Part shown: positions 56,932 through 64,000 of the stretch, one piece after another
Numbering within the stretch: position 1 is the stretch's first letter
Layout of the letters: each line of letters starts with the position of its first letter
Source of the DNA: Hordeum vulgare subsp. vulgare
Lineage: Eukaryota; Streptophyta; Magnoliopsida; Poales; Poaceae
Assembly: GCF_904849725.1 (NCBI RefSeq)
Contig: NC_058518.1
Coordinates: 417,453,081 to 417,517,080, forward strand
DNA length: 64,000 nt
Reading direction: 5' to 3'
Position numbers and translations under genes: made by a program
The notes under the pieces: generated by a model
What the model saw: only the letters and a program-made list of their open reading frames with translations
Told to the model about the DNA's origin: nothing
Database searches by the model: none

Positions 56932-59900
56932 TGTCTAGAGTTTTACTAGCATAGTGAATAACATTCAACTTCTTATCAACTCTTTGCCCTAGAACAGCAC
57001 CAACAGCACAATCACTAGTGTCACACATCATCTCAAATGGCAAGTTCCAATCAGGTGGTTGAACAATAGGTGCAGTTATCAAAGCCCCCTTAAGTATTTC
57101 GAAGGCTTCCTCACAATCATCGTCAAAGACAGAAGGGATATCCTTTTGCAAGAGATTGGTAAGAGGCTTAGAAATCTTAGAGAAGTCTTTGATTAACCTT
57201 CTATAGACACCAGCATGACAAAGGAAACCTCTTATTCCTCTGATATCTGTGGGGTATGGCATTTTCTCGATTGCATCAACCTTAGCCTTATCGACTTCAA
57301 TACCTCTTTCAGAAATTTTATGTCCTAAGATGATGCCTTCATTAACCATAAAGTGGCACTTCTCCCAATTCAAGACAAGATTGGTGTCTTTACATCTCTG
57401 TAAGACTCGATCAAGGTTGCTGAGGCAATCATCAAAGGAAGACCCATAAACGGAGAAGTCATCCATGAAAACCTCGACAATATTTTCACAAAAGTCAGAG
57501 AATATAGCCATCATACATCTTTGAAAGGTGGCAGGTGCATTACATAAGCCAAAATGAATACGTCTATAAGCAAAGGTACCAAAAGGGCAGGTGAAACTGG
57601 TTTTCTCCTGATCAAATTGTGCAACTGGTATTTGGGAGAAACCAGAATAACCGTCTAGAAAGCAGAAGTGCGTGTGTTTGGATAGTCTTTCTAGCATTTG
57701 GTCAATAAAAGGCAGAGGGTAATGATCTTTCCTAGTGGCCTTATTCAATTTCCTAAAATCAATCACCATCCTATAGCCAGTAATAATCCTATGTGGGATC
57801 AACTCATCCTTATCATTAGGGACAACGGTGATGCCTCCCTTCTTAGGAACGCAATGCACCGGAATCACCCAATCGCTATGAGCAACAGGATAGAAAATAC
57901 CCGCTTCGAGGAGCTTTAGTATTTCTTTTCTCACTACTTCTTTCATCTTAGGATTCAATCTCCTTTGATGATCAGCAACTGGTTTGAATTCAGGATCAGT
58001 TTTGATCTTGTGCTGGCATAGAGTGGGACTAATGCCCTTAAGATCATCAAGAGTATATCCTATAGCAGCACAGTGCTTCCTCAGAGTTTTTAGTAACTTA
58101 TTTTCTTCATGCTCTGAGAGGCTAGCACTAATAATGACAGGATATATCTCCTTTTCATCGAGATAGGCATACTTAAGAGCATCAGACAACTGTTTAAGCT
58201 CGAACACAGGATCACCCTTAGGTGGGTGTGGATCCCCAAGTAGTTCAACAGGCACATTATTCTTAAGGATAGGATATTGTTCTAAGACAACTCTATATAT
58301 TTCATCCCCTTCATCCATATGCATATCATTTTCATGCTCAAGCAAGTATTGCTCTAAGGGATCATTAGGAGGCACGTCAATAGAGGCTAAGGCAATAGTT
58401 TCATCCCTACTAGGCAACTCCTTTTCATGAGGTTGTCTACCAAACTTAGAGAAATTGAACTCATGTGACACACCTTCAAAGCCAACAGTAACAGTTTGCT
58501 TCTCACAATCAATACGAGCATTGACGGTATTGAGAAAAGGTCTACCAAATATGATGGGACAAAAGCTATCTTGTGCGGTAGCAAGAACGAGGAAATCAGC
58601 AGGATACTTCGTTTTACCACACAAGACTTCAACATCCCTAACAATTCCCACGGGGCAGATAGTATCTCTATTGGCAAGCTGAATAGTGACATCTATAGGT
58701 TCTATCTCAACAGGTGCAATCTCATCTTTGACTTCATCGTATAAGGATTGAGGTATTGCACTAACACTAGCACCCAAGTCACATAAACCATGATAACAAT
58801 GATCTCCTATCTTAACAGAAACCACAGGCATGCCAACAACAGGCCTACGCTTGTCTCTAGCGTGAGGTTTAGCAATTCTAGCAGCATCTTCACAGAAGTG
58901 AATATTATGTCCCTCAACTTCTTCAGACACAAGATCTTTGATAATAGCAATGCTAGGTTCAACTCTAATTTGCTCAGGGGGTGTAGGTGTTCTAATGTAG
59001 CCTTTACGTATCACAGTTGAACCTTTAGAATGATCCTCTATCCTAACAGGGAAAGGTGGTTTCTCAATGTAAGCACTGGGAACAACAGGATCACTATAGG
59101 CAATGACTTTCTCTTCAACTGGAGTGGGGTTAACTACATTGACTTCTAAAGGAGGATGAAATTTAAACCACTTCTCTTTGGGGAGATCAATATGAGCAGC
59201 AAAAGATTCACACAATGAAGCTACTATCTTTGAGTCAACTCCAAACTTAGCGCTAAAATCACTAAAGGTATTTGTCTCAACAAAGGATTTAACGCAATCA
59301 AACGTGAAATTCATACCTGACTCCTTACCTTCTTCAAGCTCCCAATTTTCAGAATTGCGTTTAATTCTCTCCAATAAATTCCATTTGAAGTCAATATCTC
59401 TCTTCATAAAAGAACCGGTACAAGAAATGTCAAGCATGGTGCGATCATCATGAGAAAGCCGAGCATAGAAGTTCTGAATGATAATTTCTCTCGAGAACTC
59501 ATGATTGGGGCATGAATATAGCATTGATTTAAGCCTCCCCCAAGCTTGAGCAATGCTTTCTCTGTCACGAGGCCAAAAATTGTAAATATAATTTCGATCA
59601 CGATGTACTAAATGCATAGGATAAAACTTTTGATGAAATTCCAATTTCAACCGATTGTAGTCCCATGATCCAGTATCATCACATAGCCTATACCATGTCA
59701 ACGCCTTATCCTTCAAAGATAAAGGAAAGCCCTTCTTCTTGACCTCATCCTCGGGCACACCTGCAAGCTTAAATAAACCAAAAACTTCATCTACATAGAT
59801 TAGATGCAAGTCTGGATGTGATCTTCCATCTCCTGTAAAAGGATTAGCAAGCAGTTTCTCAAGCATACCCGAAGGAAATTCAAAGCAAATACTTTCAGTA

Positions 59901-60004
59901 GGTGCAGAAGGTTGAGGAGCAACTATTTGTGCTTCCGTTCGAGGTGAAGATACCCCGAACAAGCCCCTCAAAGGATTAGTATCCATAGTCACAAGTGACA
60001 ACAA
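56873..60004 (-). CDS. Athila gag-protease-RT of outer element
   Basis: 1,043 codons, start at 60004 or the more likely [11 protein letters not shown] at 59986. Gag capsid-like region ([33 protein letters not shown]) in the first 230 residues, protease ([14 protein letters not shown]) near residue 410, then RT ([30 protein letters not shown], catalytic [10 protein letters not shown]) near 690-880 and the start of RNase H. The last 15 or so residues are out of frame because of the frameshift at about 56930. The gag to RT region itself has no stop. Confidence 0.88.
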   Translation of the reverse strand: MLSLVTMDTNPLRGLFGVSSPRTEAQIVAPQPSAPTESICFEFPSGMLEKLLANPFTGDGRSHPDLHLIYVDEVFGLFKLAGVPEDEVKKKGFPLSLKDKALTWYRLCDDTGSWDYNRLKLEFHQKFYPMHLVHRDRNYIYNFWPRDRESIAQAWGRLKSMLYSCPNHEFSREIIIQNFYARLSHDDRTMLDISCTGSFMKRDIDFKWNLLERIKRNSENWELEEGKESGMNFTFDCVKSFVETNTFSDFSAKFGVDSKIVASLCESFAAHIDLPKEKWFKFHPPLEVNVVNPTPVEEKVIAYSDPVVPSAYIEKPPFPVRIEDHSKGSTVIRKGYIRTPTPPEQIRVEPSIAIIKDLVSEEVEGHNIHFCEDAARIAKPHARDKRRPVVGMPVVSVKIGDHCYHGLCDLGASVSAIPQSLYDEVKDEIAPVEIEPIDVTIQLANRDTICPVGIVRDVEVLCGKTKYPADFLVLATAQDSFCPIIFGRPFLNTVNARIDCEKQTVTVGFEGVSHEFNFSKFGRQPHEKELPSRDETIALASIDVPPNDPLEQYLLEHENDMHMDEGDEIYRVVLEQYPILKNNVPVELLGDPHPPKGDPVFELKQLSDALKYAYLDEKEIYPVIISASLSEHEENKLLKTLRKHCAAIGYTLDDLKGISPTLCQHKIKTDPEFKPVADHQRRLNPKMKEVVRKEILKLLEAGIFYPVAHSDWVIPVHCVPKKGGITVVPNDKDELIPHRIITGYRMVIDFRKLNKATRKDHYPLPFIDQMLERLSKHTHFCFLDGYSGFSQIPVAQFDQEKTSFTCPFGTFAYRRIHFGLCNAPATFQRCMMAIFSDFCENIVEVFMDDFSVYGSSFDDCLSNLDRVLQRCKDTNLVLNWEKCHFMVNEGIILGHKISERGIEVDKAKVDAIEKMPYPTDIRGIRGFLCHAGVYRRLIKDFSKISKPLTNLLQKDIPSVFDDDCEEAFEILKGALITAPIVQPPDWNLPFEMMCDTSDCAVGAVLGQRVDKKLNVIHYASKTLDSAKKLCHYGKGVFSSRVCM

Positions 60005-60092
60005 GTTTCAGCACACTATCTGAATGTTTCCTTACCAAGTTCCACTTACCAAAGGCGCTTCGCTACCCGACAACGGTGCCAGAAAAGAGTCT
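60005..60092 (-). promoter_or_regulatory. Leader and primer-binding site of outer Athila element
   Basis: The minus strand after the 5' LTR reads TTTTCTGGCACCGTTGTCGG, close to the TGGCGCCGTTGCCGGGGA-type primer site shared by this lineage. The gag ATG follows within 90 bp. Confidence 0.7.
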
Positions 60093-61615
60093 TGATGACC
60101 CACAAGTATATGGGATCAATCGTAGTCCTTTCGATAAGTAAGAGTGTCGAACCCAACGAGGAGCAGAAGGATCTGACAAGTCGTTTTCAGCAAGGAAATA
60201 TCTGCAAGCACTGAAATTGTCGGTAACAAGTGATTGTGTGGTGAGATGATTCGTAGCAAGCAACAAGTAAAAAAAAGTAGCAACAGTGCAGCAAAGTGGC
60301 CCAATCCCTTTTGTAGCAAGGGACTAGCCTGGACAAAGTCTTATAGGAGGAAAAACGCTCCCGAGGACACACGGGAATTTCTATCATGCTAGTTTCATCA
60401 TGTTCATATGATTCGCGTTGGTTACTTTGATAGTTTGATATGTGGGTGGACCGGTGCTTGGGTACTGCCCTTACTTGGACAAGCATCCCACTTATGATTA
60501 ACCCCTCTCGCAAGCATCTGCAAATACAAAAGAAGAATTAAGACAAAGTCTAACCATAGCATTAAACTAGTGGATCCAAATCAGCCCCTTACGAAGTAAC
60601 ACATAAACTAGGGTTTAAGCTTCAGTCACTCTAGCAACCCATCATCTACTTACTACTTCCCAATGCGTTCCTCTAGGCCCAAATAATGGTGAAGTGTTAT
60701 GTAGTCGACGTTCACATAACACCACTAGAGGAAAAACAACATACAACATATCAAAATACCGAACGAATACCAAATTCACATGACTATTATTAGCATGACT
60801 TATCCCATGTCCTCAGGAACAAAAGTAACTACTCACAAAGCATAATCATAATCATGATCAGAGGTGTAATGAGTAGAATCAAGGATCTGAACATAAACTC
60901 TTCCACCAAATAATCCAACTAGCATCAACTACAAAGAGTAATCAACACTACTAGCAACCTTACAAGTACCAATCAGAGTCGCGAGACGGAGATTGGTTAC
61001 AAGTTATGAATTAGGGTTTGGAGATGATATGGTGCTGATGAAGATGTTGATGGTGACGAGTCCCCTCCGATAAGAGGAGTGTTGGTGATGACGATGGCAA
61101 CGATTTCCCCCTCCGGGAGGGAAGTTTTCCCGACACGATCGTCCTGCCGGAGCTCTAGATTGGTTCTGCTCAAGTTCCGCCTCGTGGCGGCGGCGAAACC
61201 ACGAAAAAGCTCCCGTCTGATTTTTTCTGGACGAAACCGTCCATATAGCAAAAGAAGGGGGCAAGTGGGCCAGCAGGGTGCCCACAAGCCCCCATGGCGC
61301 GGCCTGGGGGGTGGCCGCGCCGTGTAGGCTTGTGGCCACCCCCTGGCGGCCCTCTGGCCCTTCTTCGGCCCAGTATTTTTTATATATTGGGAAAAAAATC
61401 TCCGTTGATTTTCACGGCGTTTGGAGTTGCGCAGAACAGGTATCTCAACTTTGCTCCACTTTCAGACAAAAATTCCAGTTGCGGGTATTCTCCCTCTTCA
61501 AGTAAACCTTGCAAAATAAGAGAGAAAAGGCATAATAATAGTACCGTGAAGTCAAATAACAACAAAAGAAGCGATAAATATCAACATGAAAACATGATGC
61601 AAAATGGACGTATCA
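60093..61615 (-). mobile_element. 5' LTR of outer Athila element
   Basis: 1,523 bp, plus-strand TGATGACCCAC...GGACGTATCA, with target duplication TCGCT at 61616-61620. It aligns with 41959-43487 with scattered substitutions and small indels, for example the G-run near 61310, which is shorter here. Confidence 0.92.
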
Positions 61616-61620
61616 TCGCT

Positions 61621-61698
61621 TAGATGCCCGATTGTGGCATGCTCATCATTATTTCTTATAAGCCATTTATGTGGTGTCGCTTAGACGCGCGACTGTGG
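61621..61698 (+). mobile_element. Continuation of unclassified retroelement
   Basis: Resumes the sequence cut at 41958. The motif TATAAGCC..TTTATGTGGTGTCGCTTAGA occurs twice across the junction (41935-41958 plus here, and again at 61660-61688), a short tandem duplication in the host sequence. It ends at the CACTA element. Confidence 0.5.
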
Positions 61699-61920
61699 CA
61701 CTAGTAGAAAAAGGCCCATTTGTCCTGGTTCCAGAGGCCCATTAGCCCCGGTTTTGGAACCGGGACTAAAGGGTCGGGACTAAAGCCCAAAACCTTTAGT
61801 CCCGGTTTGCTTACGAACCGGGACAGAAGTGTCTCCACGTGGCCGTTGCGGGTAGCCCAGGCAGGAGGAACTTTAGTCCCGGTTTGCACACCAACCGGGA
61901 CCAAATGGAATCCAAGCGTC
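61699..61920. repeat. CACTA subterminal repeats
   Basis: At least five copies of the 12-14 bp motif TTTAGTCCCGGTT or its complement AACCGGGACTAAA, in inverted pairs. In CACTA elements such repeats serve as transposase binding sites near the ends. Confidence 0.82.
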
Positions 61921-62225
61921 AGCATCTGGCCGGAGCTGGTTTTTTTTTGAATGGTGGGGGGGGGTTGGGGGTTTTGAAGGGTTAATTTAGTGGTTTCATA
62001 TTGTGTTAGTTAGCTAATAGAGAGAAGTGTCTTCTCTTTCTCCGTGCTTGGTCGACGCTAGCTACTATACATATAGAAAGAACTTGACGCTAGCTAATAA
62101 GAAAAATGAAGGAAACCATTTACAATCCCTAACATCTTTTACAATATATATAACATCTTTTACAATCCCTAACATCATCTACCAAAATCCAATCATAAAT
62201 CCACATAGTATTCTCCATCTTTAGA
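61921..62225. other. CACTA non-coding spacer
   Basis: AT-rich sequence with a G-run near 61957-61972 between the subterminal repeats and the decayed protease gene. No ORF supported. Confidence 0.5.
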
Positions 62226-63120
62226 TATGACATGGTCAAGAAAGAATCCCGCCAATTTCTCTTGAATTGCTCGTATGCGATCATGTGTTAGGACTTCATG
62301 CCGTATCTGCCAGATCTAATTTAAAGAAGGGGGTCAATACATGCATATATATGAATAAAACTCAACACAATTGATGGTAATATATAAAATAAAATTGTGA
62401 ATATTATTTACGTACTTGATATTGTTTCTCAGATATGCCCCCTGCTCAGAGGTCGAGAGGCGAATTAGATCGCATACGTGGAATGCACATAACTCAGTCC
62501 CACTGTCCTGGTACAAGCACTTTACGAGAATAGAGTTCAATCAATTACGTAATGATATATTGGTGAAAATTTGAATCAATTAGAGATGCACGAAACTAGC
62601 TAGTACTAGTTACTTTGGGGTGCGTAAATTGCAACTCTTTTTTTAGACCGGGAACCTTATTGATGAACTTCTTCCAAATCCTGCCAGGTAAAGAAAATGA
62701 TTACTTGATATCAGGAAATTAACGAAAGTTGCATGCCGATATGGACCTGGTATTGACTGAACTTACTTCTTGATCATTGTAGTCATGTCCGCATAATAAT
62801 CGGGATCTTTACGTCTCGAGTCTAAGAGAGTTACTTTTGCCCCGTCATGCTTAATGGATAGCAGAATATAGCGGTACATGCGCACGCATATATGACTCAT
62901 CAATTACATTATACTTAACCTCGAGTAAAGCGAAACCAAGTATACAGAGAAGACAACAACACTCACCTGCAGTTGTAAGGAAAGAGTGTTTTCCTTTTGT
63001 TTTGATTTACAAGGGACGACTTTAGCAAGTTGTCCTCAGTATATTTGGTTCATGTCGTACCAACCATTCATTTACGGAATCTGGGCTAATGAACCCAACG
63101 TCGAAGATTCCTTCTTTTTT
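62226..63120 (-). pseudogene. Ulp1-like (C48) cysteine protease of CACTA, decayed
   Basis: Exon-like pieces on the minus strand match the C48 protease carried by many plant CACTA elements. In order: VGFISPDSVNEW, KRKTLFPYNC (63000-62968, followed by donor GTGAGT), YRYILLSIKHDGAKVTLLDS (near 62870-62760), IWKKFINKVPGLKKELQF, KCLYQDSGTELCAFHVCDLI with the presumed catalytic Cys (near 62520-62400), and HDRIRAIQEKLAGFFLDHV (near 62290-62230). The usual catalytic His (HW before ILL) reads RY, and there is a frameshift between the first two pieces. It is probably dead. Confidence 0.65.
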
Positions 63121-63469
63121 TAATTCGACGATCTTCAATCTGCATAATATATATAGTGATGATAATTATATATACATGCAATGAACGAGCTGAGCTAGAG
63201 ACTTAACTATAGAAGTAATTAATACTTACAAATAGTAGGAAGTCATGATTTGTTTGTCGAGGGCCAGTTGACTCTATAACTGAAACAACTCCCCAAATTC
63301 AACATGCATGACTTGAGCTCCAATTAATTCGTGCTTTCGTTTCACTTCCATATAGATACTGTCTCCCCCGGAATCCATGCAGGTATTCATGTACCACCCA
63401 TGCAATTTGTGCATCATCGGTGTTAGAGGAGGATGACCTAGTTTGCCGAGAGGCTTCCCGTGTCGGTAT

Positions 63470-63920
63470 TTATATTTTTTCTGTTACCTCATCCATTTGA
63501 AAAATTTCATCATCCCCCAAGTAATCACCAGGATTGGTGTCGGGCACCATCCCCGGAGGATTAGCGACGATACCGCTAGACACCTTGAGCGGGGGAAATG
63601 TTTTCCCACTTCTTCGTTTTGCTAACCTTGCATCACTGCTAGCCGCCGGAGCGGCGGTCTTCCGCTTGAGAGAAGAAGGAGGAGGATGACGAGTGCCCTG
63701 ATCACTCATCGAAGGAGGAGGAGGAGGAGGACGACGATGAGTGCCGTGATCACTCGTCGTCGTCGTCGGAGGAGGAGGAGGAGGTGGAGTGCCCTGATCA
63801 CTCGTCGGAGGAGTAGGATGAGTGCCCTGATCACTCGACGGAGGAGGAGGATGAGTGCCCTGATAGCTCACCGAAGGAGGAGGATGAGTGCCGTTATCAC
63901 CCGCAGGAGGAGGAGGAGGA
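63470..63920 (-). pseudogene. Proline-rich N-terminal ORF of CACTA gene
   Basis: The frame is rich in Pro, His, Thr and Gly, with repeats of the type SDQGTHPPPP about every 12-16 residues, then a basic KRKTAAPAASSDARLAKRR stretch and an acidic end (GDYLGDDEIFQMDE). It lies upstream of the Ulp1-like pieces on the same strand, so it may be the 5' part of the same gene. The upstream end is cut by the LTR at 63921; the apparent start Met lies in that LTR and is accidental. Confidence 0.5.
63650..63920. repeat. GGAGGA/GAGTGCC coding repeats
   Basis: Irregular units containing GAGTGCC(C/G)TGATCACTC followed by GGAGGAGGAGGA runs, about 36-50 bp each, five to six copies. They encode the proline-rich repeats of the CACTA ORF. 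Confidence 0.75.
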
Positions 63921-64000
63921 TGATACGTCTCCAACGATCTATAATTTTTGATGGTTCCATGCTATTATCTTGTAAAACTTTGGATGTTTTGTATGCCTTT
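63921..64000 (+). mobile_element. Start of a Fatima-like gypsy LTR, runs off window
   Basis: TGATACGTCTCCAACGATCT then TTTTTGATGGTTCCATGC is the start of a common Triticeae gypsy LTR type, inserted in the CACTA ORF. Only 80 bp are visible, so orientation and completeness are unknown beyond this edge. Confidence 0.7.

Larger units (their letters stand above)
41959..61615 (-). mobile_element. Athila-lineage gypsy element (Sabrina-like), nested
   Basis: Minus-strand LTR element flanked by target duplication TCGCT (41954-41958 and 61616-61620). 3' LTR 41959-43487 and 5' LTR 60093-61615; the minus strand begins TGATACGTCCATTTTG. It encodes Athila-type gag-protease-RT, frameshifted RNase H and a decayed integrase, then a further ORF on the 3' side. 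A second element (45950-55329) is inserted after integrase. Without that insert it is about 10.3 kb. The family name is from memory. Confidence 0.9.
61699..63920 (-). mobile_element. CACTA (En/Spm) transposon, one end present
   Basis: Starts CACTAGTAGAAAAAGGCCC, a CACTA terminal repeat. The first 220 bp carry subterminal motifs in both orientations (TTTAGTCCCGGTTTG and AACCGGGACTAAAG, several copies). Gene remnants on the minus strand: a proline-rich ORF and a Ulp1-like protease. The other end is not seen, because an LTR interrupts at 63921. Confidence 0.83.

Noticed and set aside
57249..59020. Plus-strand ORFs opposite the Athila gag-RT
   Set aside because: Short shadows of the 1,043-codon minus-strand ORF with clear RT and protease motifs.
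1..64000. A new defence, biosynthetic or regulatory gene cluster
   Set aside because: Apart from MSRB and mTERF4, all coding sequence can be assigned to, or lies inside, transposable elements; I see no cluster of host genes.

Overview
The window looks like a chromosome segment from a Triticeae grass (wheat, Aegilops or barley type). Two ordinary nuclear genes with grass-like, GC-rich, intron-containing structure sit at the left end. Everything to the right is nested transposable elements whose LTRs match, from memory and not by search, the Angela/WIS/BARE-1 copia family and Sabrina/Fatima/Athila-type gypsy families of Triticeae.

Genic island (1-5985). A three-exon plastid-type methionine-R-sulfoxide reductase (MSRB) and an intronless plastid mTERF protein of the mTERF4/BSM/RUG2 type lie head-to-tail on the minus strand. 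Between them are Stowaway MITE copies.

hAT element (5986-9968). An apparently complete hAT transposon with 17-bp terminal inverted repeats carries a five-exon BED-finger transposase whose splice phases all agree (about 764 aa). It begins only 64 bp upstream of the mTERF ATG. Its two flanks come from unrelated sequences and show no target duplication, which suggests a deletion or rearrangement at its border.

Tat-lineage Ty3/gypsy element (9969-39096, 5' truncated). Its gag-pol stays in one frame over 4.2 kb with seven stops, all of the CGA-to-TGA or CAG-to-TAG kind. Downstream come a 70-bp tandem array, a spliced antisense gene of the Transposase_28 type, a polypurine tract and the 3' LTR. 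It was hit by two Angela/BARE-like copia insertions. The first (TSD CCTTC) was then caught in a tandem duplication of about 9.5 kb with a microhomology junction. The left copy collapsed to a chimeric solo LTR, and the right copy (element A) kept only about 60 bp of its 3' LTR. The second (element B, TSD GTTTG) is nearly full length and splits exon 1 of the antisense gene.

Right part (39097-64000). An unclassified LTR-like or untranslated retroelement sequence with a Stowaway MITE is interrupted by an Athila-lineage gypsy element on the minus strand (41959-61615, TSD TCGCT). That element is itself interrupted by a plus-strand Athila-type element (45950-55329, TSD GATAT). The inner element has gag and part of protease plus an intact env-position ORF but has lost RT, RNase H and integrase. 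A CACTA transposon starts at 61699 with a decayed Ulp1-like protease gene and a proline-rich ORF. It is cut at 63921 by the start of another Fatima-like LTR.

I found no CRISPR array, rRNA or tRNA gene, and no clearly new defence or metabolic system. The points most worth a second look are the hAT/mTERF4 junction, the duplication with its chimeric solo LTR, the phase-consistent antisense gene, and the pol-less Athila derivative with an internal LTR-like promoter segment.
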